Shown: positions 42,388-51,457, counted from the stretch's first letter. The stretch is 64,000 bases of DNA from Candidatus Sulfopaludibacter sp. SbA3 (GCA_945888325.1 CAMDAC010000009.1:41164-105163), one strand, 5' to 3'. The notes: a model not told the origin generated them from the sequence alone. Translations and numbers: made by a program.

Positions 42388-42894
42388 GTGCCGCAACTAA
42401 ACGCTCCCACGCTCTTAACCGCCGACCATCAGGTTGACGGTTTTGACTCGGGTAAACCGAGCCTGGACGATTGGTTGCAGCGCCGCGCCCTCAAAAACCA
42501 AACCGAAGGCGCCAGCCGAACCTATGTCGTCACAAACGATGACGGCTGCGTGCTTGCCTATTATGCCCTCGCCGCAGGCAGCGTGATCGCCGCTGAGGCC
42601 ACCGGCGCCGTGCGTCGCAATATGCCCTCCCCGATCCCGGTTGTGATCCTGGCGCGCCTCGCGGTCGATAGAAGCCTTCAAGGCAAAGGCTTTGGGACAG
42701 CGCTGCTCCGAGATGCCTTGCTCAAAACTGTGCGAGCCGCTGACACCATCGGTGTGCGCGCTCTATTGATTCACGCCCTCGATGAGGATGCGGCCGCTTT
42801 CTATGAGAAATTTAGCTTCAGCCGCTCGCCCGCTGACAGCCTCGTGCTGATGATGCCCCTCAAAGCCGTCATGGAGCGCTTTAGAGACAAATAG
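42388..42894 (+). CDS. tacT: TacT-family GNAT toxin (aminoacyl-tRNA acetyltransferase)
   Basis: A 168-aa GNAT toxin expected to acetylate charged tRNAs and block translation. Family features: HQVDGFDSGKPSLDDWLQRRALKNQ at the N-terminus, ILARLAVDRSLQGKGFGTALLRDAL (acetyl-CoA site with QGKGFG), and AAAFYEKFSFSRSPADSLVLMMPL at the C-terminus. GTG 42388 is the start, 13 bp after the antitoxin stop. Both partners look intact, in contrast to the broken hepT and umuDC nearby. Confidence 0.9.
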   Translation: MPQLNAPTLLTADHQVDGFDSGKPSLDDWLQRRALKNQTEGASRTYVVTNDDGCVLAYYALAAGSVIAAEATGAVRRNMPSPIPVVILARLAVDRSLQGKGFGTALLRDALLKTVRAADTIGVRALLIHALDEDAAAFYEKFSFSRSPADSLVLMMPLKAVMERFRDK

Positions 42895-43065
42895 CGCAAG
42901 GCACTGCCCGATGAACCTTCGGAAGCACCCTCAGCTTTCGCTTTTCACCAAACCCGCGTGCAATGCATCGTTCAACCCGGTGGTTGATATGCAATCACTT
43001 GTTGCCGTACGATCTCTTACTGACATTCAGGGGGATCTTGATGCGGCGGTTTTCGCAGCTCTCAG

Positions 43066-43825
43066 TTGAGGATCTTGAACGCAGGGCTGCGTCGCTGCAT
43101 CGCGGACTGGCTGGTCAGGCTCGCGGCCTCGGATACGACCCGGCGCTGGGGCTTTGGCCTGTGCTATCTGTTCCTGCGCAATGTGAAGGGCTTCCGGTGG
43201 AACCATAAACGCGTTCGCCGCATCTATTGCGAGCTGGAGCTGAACCTGCGGATCAAGCCGAAGAAGCGCCTGGTTCGGGAAGTTCCTGAACCTCTCGCAG
43301 TTCCGGCGCGGCCGAACGAAATGTGGTCGATGGATTTCATGGCGGACCAGCTCAGCGACGGGCGATCCTTCCGGACACTGAACGTTCTTGATGACTTCAA
43401 CCGTGAAGGCCTTGCCATTGAGGTCGACTTTTCCCTGCCGGCAGCCCGCGTCGTGCGAACGCTCAACCAGATCATCGAGTGGCGCGGAAAGCCGATGGGT
43501 ATTCGGGTCGACAATGGCCCCGAAAATGTCAGCGCCGCGCTGCAAACCTGGGCGGCAAAGCGTGGCATCGGGATCTTCTACATCCAGCCCGGCAAGCCGC
43601 AGCACTGCGAACCCGCACGCCACCGGTTCGAGTGCGGTGAGCAGGCATATGTCGAACGCTACAATCGGACCGTCCGGCAGGAGTGGCTTGGGCAGTTCAT
43701 CTTCAACAAGGGTCGAGGAGGTCAAGGAACACGCCACCAGGTGGCTATGGACTTACAACAATGAGCGCCCGAACATGGGCATCGGCGGCATCACCCCCGC
43801 CATGAAACTGAAACTTGCCGCGTGA
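43066..43825 (+). pseudogene. IS407-type (IS3 family) transposase OrfB remnant
   Basis: About 220 codons match OrfB of the IS407 group: [87 protein letters not shown]. The DDE residues are present. It is broken by an extra block of about 12 codons between YIQPGKPQ and AYVERYN (about 43600-43645) and a frameshift near 43705, after which [30 protein letters not shown] continues in another frame. The N-terminus and orfA are missing. A dead insertion sequence. Confidence 0.8.
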
Positions 43826-43969
43826 AGCCCAATAATCCGGCCGCTTAAAAATGGGATGATTACCTGAAGGCCTCGCATGGACGCCCGCCGTCGCGCTCGA
43901 GAGTCGCCCGTTGACTTTGAGGATCTCGCATTACACACGGCTGCGCTTCGAAAATGCTGGGAGTTGTTG

Positions 43970-46399
43970 ATGGGAATTTGGCGTATTACGGTTTGCCTTG
44001 TGGCGCTGGCATGCGGTCCGGTGGGCCAGGTGCTGGCCCAGGACATGGGCGAAGATGACGTCGCCGAGCTCGACACAGTGGTCGTTACCGGCACGCGGAT
44101 CTCGGGGCTCAAGGCCAGCGAAAGTCCGGCGCCAATTCAGGTTTTGACCGAAGCAACACTGGACCGCGCGACATCGACCGACTTCGTGAACCAGTTAGCG
44201 TTGATCGTCCCTTCGTTTACGGCACAAGCGATCGGAGGCGACACCGCCAACGAGACGCTGTCGGCCCGGCTACGGGGGCTAAGCCCGAACCATGCGCTCG
44301 TTCTGATCAACGGCAAGCGCCGGCACGGAACTTCCAACCTCGCCATCCTGTCAAGCGCCTACCAGGGCGGAGCCGCCGCCGACCTTAACTTCATCCCGGC
44401 CGAAGCCATCGCGCGAATCGAAATCCTGCAGGATGGCGCGGCTGCTCAGTATGGCTCCGACGCGATCGCAGGCGTAATCAATATAATCTTAAAAGACGAG
44501 GCAAGCGGAGGTTCAGCCAGCGCCATGGCCGGCCGCTACCTCGAGGGCGACGGGGAAACAGCCGAGGCTGCGTTTAACGTCGGCTTCTTGCCGGTCGAGG
44601 GCGCTTTCGTCAATTTGACCGCACTAACCCGCTATCATGGTTACTCCAACCGCGGTGGGCCTGACCAGCGCGTCGTGCAGGCGGTCAACTCCGGCGCACA
44701 CCCCAACTGGGCAGACCTGCCGGGTTACCCACGTGTGAACAAGATCTTCGGTGATGCGCGCTACAAGCTGGACCTGTTGACAGTGAACGCGGGATTGGAT
44801 CTTGGCCGCTCAACCCACGCCTACGGGTTCTTTACCTACGGCAGCAAGTATGCGGCGGGCTGGGCAAACTTCCGCCTGCCGACCCGCCTGCCGGCCATGT
44901 ATCCGCTCGGCTTTGATCCTCTCGATACGACCAAGGAAGAGGATTACGCGTTGACCGCCGGCCTGAAAGGACAGGTGGGCGCCTGGAGCTGGGACCTGTC
45001 GACCACCGGCGGCCGCGACGACATCGCGGTAATCGTCACAAATTCCGCAAACATTGACCTCTTCAACGATACCGGAAGCTCGCCGACGGAATTTCACGCC
45101 GGCGACTTCATTGCTAGCCAGCGGACCACGACCCTGGACATCACTCGGCCAATGGAGATTTTCGACCAACCAGCCACCTTCGCCCTCGGCGCCGAGCGCC
45201 GTGACGATGTTTACGAGATACGCGCTGGCGATCCGGCGTCGCGCTATAAGGCAGGCTCGCAGTCCTATCCGGGTTTTGCCCTGACGGATGCTGGCAAGCA
45301 TGAGCGTGACAACTGGGCGGTTTACGCCGACCTGGCCTTCTCGACGTCGCCGAATATGACCTTCGACCTCGCCGTTCGGCACGAACAGTTCAGCGACTTC
45401 GGCGACACAGCAGTTGGCAAGCTGACAGGCCGCTGGGATATGACGCCAGCGTTTGCCATCCGCGGCACCGCGAGCACTGGGTTCCGCGCACCAACTCTGG
45501 CTGAATCCTACTATTCGGCAACGAACGTGCAACCCAACTCGGCCTTCGTGCAGTTGCCGCCCAACGCCGCAGCGGCAGCGCTGATCGGCATCGACCCATT
45601 GAGCCCGGAGAAGTCGATCAACTACAGTCTTGGCTTCCAAGCTCGGCCAGTGGGCGGCCTTTACGTAACCTTTGACGCCTACCAGATCGAGATCCAGGAC
45701 CGTGTCGTCGGTTCTGGCACGCTTTATGGCTACTATAACGGCACGGTGAGGTCGGAAGCGGTGAACGCGGCCATTGCGGCCAACGGAAATGTGCTCGAGC
45801 CGGTACCGTTTAGCGGCATCAACGTGTTCTCGAACGGCATCGATACCCGGACCCAGGGCGCCGATCTGCTGGTCTCGTGGTCAGGGAGCCCGGGGCTGCC
45901 GGGGCGCATTGACTGGACCCTCACAGGAAATGTCAACAAGACAAAGGCCATAGGCATTCGTGCAACGCCTGCCGAGCTGGGCGCTTCCGGCCAGAGCCTG
46001 TTTGACAAGGTAGCCCTCTCCACGCTGGAAACCGCCTCGCCCAAGGCGAAGGTGTCGCTAAGCGGCCTGTGGCAGCTTGGGCGTTTGTCCGTCGATCTGC
46101 GGGGCACCGCCTACGGTCAAAGTTCGCGCTATAGCGATCCTGGCGACGGAAACTACTATCTCGACAAGGCGGGGGCGAAGATGATCACTGACCTTGCTGT
46201 AGAGTACGAACTGACCCGGAAGGCATCGCTGAAGGTAGGAGCCACCAATCTGTTCGACGTCTATCCTGAACGGGCGCAACCAGAAGGCCTGGCTGCAAGC
46301 GCCGCGGCTGGCAACCCGGCGGTGGAAATCTATCCGGCTTTCTCGCCGTTCGGCATCAACGGCGGCTTCTGGTATGCGCGGGTCGACTACAGGTTTTGA
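43970..46399 (+). CDS. TonB-dependent outer-membrane receptor
   Basis: An 809-aa outer-membrane transporter. A signal peptide (VCLVALACGPVGQVLAQ) precedes a short TonB-box-like region (ELDTVVVTGTRI), the plug domain (APIQVLTEATLDRATSTDFVNQL, LVLINGKRRH, GSDAIAGVINIILKD) and a large beta-barrel ending in the aromatic C-terminal FWYARVDYRF. The plug resembles receptors for large organic nutrients (cyanobactin/vitamin or glycan type) rather than siderophores; the substrate is unknown. ATG 43970 has GGAG 8 nt upstream; an earlier in-frame start lacks a signal. Confidence 0.88.
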   Translation: MGIWRITVCLVALACGPVGQVLAQDMGEDDVAELDTVVVTGTRISGLKASESPAPIQVLTEATLDRATSTDFVNQLALIVPSFTAQAIGGDTANETLSARLRGLSPNHALVLINGKRRHGTSNLAILSSAYQGGAAADLNFIPAEAIARIEILQDGAAAQYGSDAIAGVINIILKDEASGGSASAMAGRYLEGDGETAEAAFNVGFLPVEGAFVNLTALTRYHGYSNRGGPDQRVVQAVNSGAHPNWADLPGYPRVNKIFGDARYKLDLLTVNAGLDLGRSTHAYGFFTYGSKYAAGWANFRLPTRLPAMYPLGFDPLDTTKEEDYALTAGLKGQVGAWSWDLSTTGGRDDIAVIVTNSANIDLFNDTGSSPTEFHAGDFIASQRTTTLDITRPMEIFDQPATFALGAERRDDVYEIRAGDPASRYKAGSQSYPGFALTDAGKHERDNWAVYADLAFSTSPNMTFDLAVRHEQFSDFGDTAVGKLTGRWDMTPAFAIRGTASTGFRAPTLAESYYSATNVQPNSAFVQLPPNAAAAALIGIDPLSPEKSINYSLGFQARPVGGLYVTFDAYQIEIQDRVVGSGTLYGYYNGTVRSEAVNAAIAANGNVLEPVPFSGINVFSNGIDTRTQGADLLVSWSGSPGLPGRIDWTLTGNVNKTKAIGIRATPAELGASGQSLFDKVALSTLETASPKAKVSLSGLWQLGRLSVDLRGTAYGQSSRYSDPGDGNYYLDKAGAKMITDLAVEYELTRKASLKVGATNLFDVYPERAQPEGLAASAAAGNPAVEIYPAFSPFGINGGFWYARVDYRF

Positions 46400-46530
46400 C
46401 AATGCGCCTTGTTCCGATCTCGAACGGGCAGGGCACGATTGATACGCACACCTCCGTCACACCTAGCGGACTTTGTGCAGCAAAATGCCTAGCAAATTGT
46501 GCAGCAGATCAAGCTCGAGCGTGCGCAGCG

Positions 46531-46857
46531 TCATGCAATATTTTGCAATAAATTCAATACGTTCAGAGCGTTATGGAGGGCGCGGCGGGGCTCCATGAAC
46601 GATGGGAAGTAGCTGCCTGTACGCAGCTTCGGGATCCGCAGTTCGACATTGCCGGCCCGTGTCTGCCAGTCGCGCTCCCGGTAGCCATTGCGCTGAGCTT
46701 TGCGTTCCGGATGTTTCTCGCCCTAGGCCGCGCCGGCGCGCACGCCAACTTCCAGCTCCCTCAGCCGCTCAGCGGCAAATCCAATCATCTCCTTGAGCAG
46801 GTCCGCGTCCGCACTTTTCTCAACGAGCTCGCGCAGGTCCATCATAGGCTTGGTCAT
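46531..46857 (-). pseudogene. IS256-family transposase N-terminal remnant
   Basis: From ATG 46857 the frame reads MTKPMMDLRELVEKSADADL, then LLKEMIGFAAERLRELEVG, is stopped by TAG at 46723-46725 where the family has Tyr (GAAYGEK), and continues in frame as [24 protein letters not shown] and [11 protein letters not shown] before homology ends near 46560. This is the first third of an IS256 (Transposase_mut) protein; the catalytic part is gone. A good Shine-Dalgarno (AAGGAAG) survives. Confidence 0.8.
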
Positions 46858-46865
46858 TGTCGGTC

Positions 46866-47325
46866 TTCCTTTCTTCAGGCTGGATGTCGCAACCCAACCC
46901 TACCAAGAAACCGGCAATGACCAACCGCGCTGCGAGCCTCGTCCTACAGCGCCATCTGGAAAGGCGCGGACGAGACCCGCAGCGCTAACCAGCTACACCA
47001 CGACCCGGGACGTGATCCAGGTGAAGCCGGTCTCAGGCGATAGGCAGGTCCTGATGGCTTGATCGGACAGGGTGCGGGCGCTATCGGTCCGCCCGTCCTG
47101 TTGCCCGGGCAGCCTGCAAGCCCATGCAAATCGCGGGTGAAGCCCCATGGACCAAATCGCACGCCTTTCAGACCTGCATCAACGGCACAAGCGCCAGGGG
47201 CCTGGCGGCGAATCAGAGACGCGGCTGGCGCTCAGCCTGTCTGGCCTCGCTGGCCGGACAGGGCTCAGAATCGCCGACATCCTGACCGCGATCCGGAAAA
47301 GCAGGGCAGTCCGCACCGGCCCGGC
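46866..47325. other. Gene-poor stretch between IS256 remnant and arfB
   Basis: Apart from the tRNA-like half at 46965-47007, no gene is supported in these 460 bp. A 60-codon plus-strand frame from ATG 47147 lacks a ribosome-binding site and family signature. Confidence 0.4.
46965..47007 (-). other. tRNA-like 5' half, possible remnant of an attachment site
   Basis: Read on the minus strand this stretch has a D-arm-like segment (TAGCTGGTTAGCGC) and a 5-bp anticodon-like stem TGCGG/CCGCG enclosing the 7-nt loop GTCTCGT. No T-arm or 3' acceptor follows. It may be a truncated tRNA or chance. It sits beside the IS256 remnant at the right edge of the accessory region. Confidence 0.3.
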
Positions 47326-47760
47326 CTAGTCGTCGTCGCCGACACCCCCGCGGAGGGCTTTGACCTCGCCGCGCTTCTTCTTGGATGTAATGCGGCGGCG
47401 CACGCTGCCGGCGGTGGGCTTGGTCTTGATCCGGCGTTTCGGGGCGACGGAGGCCTTGAGGATCATCTCGGCGAGCCGGGCGCGGGCGGCCTGGCGGTTC
47501 TGCAGCTGGCTGCGGTGTTCGCTGGCCTCCAGCATCAGCCGGCCGTCCGCCGTGATCCGGCTGGCATAGAGCTTCTGGAACCGTTCCTTGATGGCGGCCG
47601 GCAGTGATGAGGCGCCCACCTGCCAGGTGAGCTGCACCGCGGATGACACCTTGTTCACGTTCTGCCCGCCGGGCCCGGATGACCGCACGAACGCTTCGCT
47701 GATCTCCCAGGCCGGGAGGGTCAAGGTGCCGGAAATGCGCAGATCGCCAAACTCGCTCAT
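47326..47760 (-). CDS. arfB: Peptidyl-tRNA hydrolase / ribosome rescue factor ArfB
   Basis: A 144-aa class-I release-factor-like protein that frees stalled ribosomes. The GGQ motif is in FVRSSGPGGQNVNKVSSAVQLTW, and the basic C-terminal tail (APKRRIKTKPTAGSVRRRITSKKKRGEVKALRGG) is the part that enters the empty mRNA channel. The length and lack of a codon-recognition domain separate it from RF1/RF2. ATG 47760 is chosen over a TTG 30 bp upstream. Confidence 0.92.
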   Translation of the reverse strand: MSEFGDLRISGTLTLPAWEISEAFVRSSGPGGQNVNKVSSAVQLTWQVGASSLPAAIKERFQKLYASRITADGRLMLEASEHRSQLQNRQAARARLAEMILKASVAPKRRIKTKPTAGSVRRRITSKKKRGEVKALRGGVGDDD

Positions 47761-47900
47761 CGGAGAAACCTGAAGGACCTGTTCAGCCAAAGTTCAGACG
47801 CGGGGGCAGACATTCGGCCCCAAGAAACCGGTGTTTGCGCGCTTAGTCCAGCTTGCGTGCCGGCGCCAGGTAAAGTCGATCCCGAAAGGCCCGTGTTACC

Positions 47901-48398
47901 ATGACCCCTCTGAAGACCTTCACCCGCTTCATGGCCGCCGCTACGGCCGCAAGCTTCATCCTTGCGCCTGTGGCGCATGCAGACCGGGATGACCGGCGCG
48001 GCAAGGACCGCGGCGGCTGGGACCGGTACGATGATGATGACGATGACCGCCGTTACCGTAAGAGCGACTACCGCGACGATTACCGCCGCCACAAACCGGT
48101 CGTCGTCTACCGGCCATCCTACAACTACTATCCCCGCAGCTCGGTGACTGTGACCTACGGCCACTCTTACGGACCGTACTACTATTCCGGCTACCAGCCG
48201 CGCTACGACGTCGGCCACTATTACAGCTATGGCCCGCGCCGCACGGTCTACATCAACGACTACAGCCATTACGGTCTCTACGACCCGCCGCGCGGCTATC
48301 ACTGGGTCCGCGACAATGACAGGGGCGACGCTATCCTGGCTTCGGTTGCGACCGGCGCCATCCTTGGCCTCGTGATCGGCGCTATCGCCACGGACTGA
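47901..48398 (+). CDS. RcnB-like exported Tyr/Arg/Asp-rich protein
   Basis: A 165-aa protein with a signal peptide (TAASFILAPVAHA), an Asp/Arg-rich charged stretch (DRYDDDDDDRRYRKSDYRDDYRRH), a Tyr-rich segment (YRPSYNYYPRSS, YYYSGYQPRYD), and the RcnB-like C-terminal DPPRGYHWVRDNDRGDAILASVATGAILGLVIG. RcnB-type proteins affect Ni/Co homeostasis in E. coli; many alphaproteobacterial homologues are uncharacterised. The C-terminal Gly/Ala segment may insert in a membrane. It is followed by a strong terminator. Confidence 0.75.
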   Translation: MTPLKTFTRFMAAATAASFILAPVAHADRDDRRGKDRGGWDRYDDDDDDRRYRKSDYRDDYRRHKPVVVYRPSYNYYPRSSVTVTYGHSYGPYYYSGYQPRYDVGHYYSYGPRRTVYINDYSHYGLYDPPRGYHWVRDNDRGDAILASVATGAILGLVIGAIATD

Positions 48399-48437
48399 CC
48401 GCGCAAGCCTCTTTCGACCCCTTTTGAGGCTCACTCG

Positions 48438-48475
48438 CGCCCGGGCTGTCCTTCAAAGGCGCCCGGGTGTTTTTT
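48438..48475 (+). terminator. Rho-independent terminator after the RcnB-like gene
   Basis: CCCGGGC (48440-48446) pairs with GCCCGGG (48461-48467), extended by flanking C-G and G-T pairs, followed by six T residues at 48470-48475. It isolates the RcnB-like gene from the small ORF downstream. Confidence 0.8.
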
Positions 48476-48611
48476 GTACGAATGCCATAATCCATGCAGC
48501 GATGGCCGCGATGTTAACTTCACATTGGCGCAAATCATGCTTAGGTCCGGACTGCACCGGATGGTCCGGAGCAAAGGCCGTGCATACCGCACGCGTGAAA
48601 GGAGGTGATCC

Positions 48612-48692
48612 ATGTCGAGTGAGAAACCAGGTGAGGCCATTGGGTCTGTGTCCTACGGTGTCTGGCTGGAGCAGCCTCTGACCAGCGCCTAG
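48612..48692 (+). CDS. 26-aa ORF with a 16-nt perfect match to the 16S rRNA 3' tail
   Basis: ATG-to-TAG frame of 26 codons (begins MSSEKPGEAIGSVSYGVWLE). The preceding bases GAAAGGAGGTGATCC (48597-48611) plus the A of ATG match, without a gap, the complement of the conserved 16S 3' end; GGAGG is 6 nt from ATG. Normal sites here match 4-6 nt. It lies between two strong terminators (48438-48475 and 48748-48779) and so is probably a separate transcript. The 5' leader can fold via TCCGGA repeats. It may be a real micro-protein, a leader peptide, or an RNA whose point is the anti-SD-pairing site. Confidence 0.6.
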   Translation: MSSEKPGEAIGSVSYGVWLEQPLTSA

Positions 48693-48747
48693 AGATTTGA
48701 AGGGCCGCTGAAACGCTGCCCGGACCTGATTGCCCCATGGGCTCACG

Positions 48748-48779
48748 GAAGCCGCTCCTTGATCGGGGCGGCTTCTTTG
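48748..48779 (+). terminator. Rho-independent terminator between the small ORF and kdsA
   Basis: GAAGCCGCTCC (48748-48758) pairs with GGGGCGGCTTC (48765-48775, one G-T pair) around a 6-nt loop, followed by TTTGATT. The stem is 11 bp. It ends the transcript of the 26-codon ORF 91 bp before kdsA starts. Confidence 0.8.
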
Positions 48780-48869
48780 ATTCCGGTTTGATTTTGGCGG
48801 CCTGTTGACGAGGCTTTTGCGCCGGGCGGTTTTTCCGCTAAGGCAGCGCCAGCAAGAAGGAGCGGCCCC

Positions 48870-49715
48870 ATGAGCATCGTCACCCACAAGGCGTCCGGCT
48901 GGTCGATTGGCTCTGGCCAACCGCTGGCCGTGCTCGCGGGCCTCAACGTGCTGGAGGACGAAGGCCTCGCCTTTGAGGTTGCAACCGAGCTCAAACGTAT
49001 CTGTTCCGGTCTCGGTTTGCCTTTCGTTTTTAAAGCAAGTTTCGACAAGGCGAATCGATCTTCTATCAAATCTTATCGCGGTCCGGGCATGGACGGCCTC
49101 AAGATCCTGGCAAAGGTGAAATCCAAACTGGGCGTACCGATTGTCACCGACCTGCACGAACCCGCGCAAGCCGAACCGGTTGCCGAAGTCGCCGACATCC
49201 TCCAGCTCCCCGCCTTCCTCGTGCGCCAGACCGATCTGGTGATCGCGGTCGCCGAGTCCGCGGCCAGACACGGCGCGCTGATCCAGGCCAAGAAGGCGCA
49301 GTTCATGGCGCCCTGGGACGCGAAGAACATCATCTCCAAGATCGCAGAAGTCGCGCCGGATGTTGGCGTGATCCTGTGCGAGCGCGGCGTGAGTTTCGGC
49401 TACAACAACCTGATCGTCGACATGCTGGCGATCCCCGAGATGAAGAAGCTCGGCGTTCCGGTAACGATTGACGCAACCCATGCGGTGCAGCTGCCCGGGG
49501 CTGACCCGCGCACGGGCGGGGCCTCCACCGGCGGGCGGCGTGACGGCGTGGCGATCATCGCGAAGTCGGCTGTTGCCGCCGGCGCGGACGGCGTGTTCCT
49601 CGAGTTCCACACCGACCCGGACAAGGCGCTGTGCGATGCCCCCAGCTGCCTGGCGCTGTCGGGCGCGGACGCGTTGCTGGCAACCCTCAAAGCCCTGCAC
49701 GAGGCGGTCAACTGA
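48870..49715 (+). CDS. kdsA: 2-dehydro-3-deoxyphosphooctonate aldolase (KDO-8-P synthase)
   Basis: Condenses phosphoenolpyruvate with arabinose-5-phosphate to KDO-8-phosphate for lipopolysaccharide core synthesis; 281 aa, cytoplasmic. Family segments: [66 protein letters not shown] and [17 protein letters not shown]. The residue at the metal position is Asn ([10 protein letters not shown]), as in the metal-independent E. coli enzyme. AAGGAG precedes ATG 48870. kdsD at 58287 makes its substrate. Confidence 0.95.
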   Translation: MSIVTHKASGWSIGSGQPLAVLAGLNVLEDEGLAFEVATELKRICSGLGLPFVFKASFDKANRSSIKSYRGPGMDGLKILAKVKSKLGVPIVTDLHEPAQAEPVAEVADILQLPAFLVRQTDLVIAVAESAARHGALIQAKKAQFMAPWDAKNIISKIAEVAPDVGVILCERGVSFGYNNLIVDMLAIPEMKKLGVPVTIDATHAVQLPGADPRTGGASTGGRRDGVAIIAKSAVAAGADGVFLEFHTDPDKALCDAPSCLALSGADALLATLKALHEAVN

Positions 49716-50254
49716 AAATCATCCTCCTCAACAAGCCCTTCAACGTGCTCTCCCAGTTCACGGATGAAGGCAGCGGCAAGCGCACGCTGAAGGAGTTCGT
49801 GCCCGTGCCGGATGTCTATCCCGCAGGCCGTCTCGACTATGATTCCGAAGGCCTGGTCGTGCTGACCGACAGCGGCCCGCTGCAGGCCCGCATCAGCGAC
49901 CCGAAGCACAGCCTCGCAAAGACCTACTGGGCTCAGGTCGAAGGCATTCCGGACGAAGCGGCCCTCAACGCGCTCGCCACCGGCGTGGAGCTGAAGGACG
50001 GGATGACCCGCCCGGCCAAGGTCCGCGCGCTACCGGAGCCCGACAATATCTGGCCGCGCGATCCGCCGATCCGCTTCCGCAAGTCGGTGCCGGACAGCTG
50101 GGTCGAACTCAAGATCACCGAAGGCCGCAACCGCCAGGTGCGCCGCATGACGGCCGCCGTAGGCCACCCCACGCTGCGCCTGATCCGCGTTCAGGTCGGC
50201 GAATGGACCCTCGAAGGCCTTGCCCCCGGCGAAATCCGTTTCGCCAAGGGCTGA
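49631..50254 (+). CDS. rluE: 23S rRNA pseudouridine synthase RluE
   Basis: RsuA-family pseudouridine synthase closely patterned on RluE (23S position 2457 in E. coli): [48 protein letters not shown] with the catalytic Asp in [55 protein letters not shown]. Homology begins at about residue 28, immediately after the kdsA stop, where the only initiator-like codon is CTG 49712. The nearest conventional start, GTG 49631, lies inside kdsA and is used here as the outer limit. No S4 domain. Confidence 0.88.
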   Translation: MRCPQLPGAVGRGRVAGNPQSPARGGQLKIILLNKPFNVLSQFTDEGSGKRTLKEFVPVPDVYPAGRLDYDSEGLVVLTDSGPLQARISDPKHSLAKTYWAQVEGIPDEAALNALATGVELKDGMTRPAKVRALPEPDNIWPRDPPIRFRKSVPDSWVELKITEGRNRQVRRMTAAVGHPTLRLIRVQVGEWTLEGLAPGEIRFAKG

Positions 50255-50260
50255 CGGGCG

Positions 50261-51457
50261 TCAGCGCACCCAGGCCCCCGGCGAATTCGTGCGGTAACCG
50301 AGCGCGGTGTAGGCCGCATCGATCAGGCTTTGCCCGCGATCGTTGACCAGAAGGCCATTGCCCATCTGGTTCATGGTGTAGCTGAAGGCGAGGCCGCATT
50401 CCGGATCGGCAAAACCGATGGAGCCGCCGGCGCCGACATGGCCGAACGCCTTCTCGCCGATGACCGCGCTTGTGCCCGGCCCGAAGCCGCCTGCCCGGTT
50501 GTCCATCGACTTCATGAAGCCCGAGGCAAACCGCGTCGGGATCAGCAAGGTCGCGTCGCGCTGCGTGGCGGTGGACACCATGCTCATCGCCGCGAGCCGG
50601 TCGGACGAGACCAGCTTGCCCGAATTCGTCGCAAGCTCCGTGTACCACGCAACCTGACCCCGGGCATTCGACAGCCCGCCGCCGCCGCCGATCTCGGCCG
50701 CCTGGCTCTTGCGGTCGTTGAAGTCCCAGCCGCCGCTGTTCATGAAACTCTTGTGCTGGATCGAGTCCGGCTCGGTCATCAGCTTGATCGCAAACTCCGA
50801 GGGCTGATCACCCGGCTTCGGCGCATATTGCCGGATCGGGGCGATGTGTACCTTCTCGCTTTCCGGCAGGCCGATCCAGAATTTCGCGCCCGTCTTCTCG
50901 GCCACTTCCTCGCGGAAGAATGTGCCGAGCGACTTGCCGGATACGCGGCGCACCAGCTCGCCAACCGTCCAGCCGAAATTGATCATGTGATAGCCGTTGC
51001 GCGTGCCCACTTCCCAGAAGGCTTCCTCGTCCGCCATCCGGCCGACCATGTAGTTCCAGTCGGAGTATCCGCCGGGCTTGACGGGATCGCGCAGCGTCGG
51101 CAGCGCGCTCTCATGGTTCAGCATCATCTGGACGGTGGTCTTCTCTTTCCCGTTCTTTGCAAACTCGGGCCAGTACTCCTTCACCAGCGCCGCGGGGTTC
51201 AGCTGTCCCCGGTCGATCAGGATGTGCGCGCACAGCGCCACGGCCGCCTTGGTGCACGAGAAGACGATGGAGATCGTGTCTTCCTGCCAGGGATCGTTCG
51301 TTTCCGGGTTCGCCATGCCGCCCCAGAGATCCACGGCCGTCTGGCCGTTCACCGACAGGCAGACGCTCGCGCCCACTTCGCCCCGCTCGGCGAGATTGCG
51401 CTCAAGCTCTTCCTTCACCTTCGCGAATTTCGGATCGCACTTGCCGTGAACTGCCAT
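50261..51457 (-). CDS. Serine hydrolase of the class C beta-lactamase/esterase family
   Basis: A 398-aa cytoplasmic beta-lactamase-fold hydrolase. SCTK (VFSCTKAAVALCAH) is the SxxK nucleophile motif near residue 70; GTRNGYHMINFGWTVGELVRRVSGKSLG is the region holding the second motif; FGHVGAGGSIGFADP is the third (HxG). It has no signal peptide, so an esterase or amidase role is likelier than antibiotic resistance. ATG 51457 has GGGAGGG upstream; the longer frame is discarded. Convergent with rluE. Confidence 0.85.
   Translation of the reverse strand: MAVHGKCDPKFAKVKEELERNLAERGEVGASVCLSVNGQTAVDLWGGMANPETNDPWQEDTISIVFSCTKAAVALCAHILIDRGQLNPAALVKEYWPEFAKNGKEKTTVQMMLNHESALPTLRDPVKPGGYSDWNYMVGRMADEEAFWEVGTRNGYHMINFGWTVGELVRRVSGKSLGTFFREEVAEKTGAKFWIGLPESEKVHIAPIRQYAPKPGDQPSEFAIKLMTEPDSIQHKSFMNSGGWDFNDRKSQAAEIGGGGGLSNARGQVAWYTELATNSGKLVSSDRLAAMSMVSTATQRDATLLIPTRFASGFMKSMDNRAGGFGPGTSAVIGEKAFGHVGAGGSIGFADPECGLAFSYTMNQMGNGLLVNDRGQSLIDAAYTALGYRTNSPGAWVR

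Noticed and set aside
46474..46507. TTGTGCAGCA repeated twice after the TonB receptor gene as a possible operator
   Set aside because: Only two copies 24 bp apart downstream of the gene, not near a promoter; probably chance or IS debris.
47147..47329. 60-codon plus-strand frame before arfB
   Set aside because: No Shine-Dalgarno, no signature, overlaps the arfB stop region; coding potential is not convincing.
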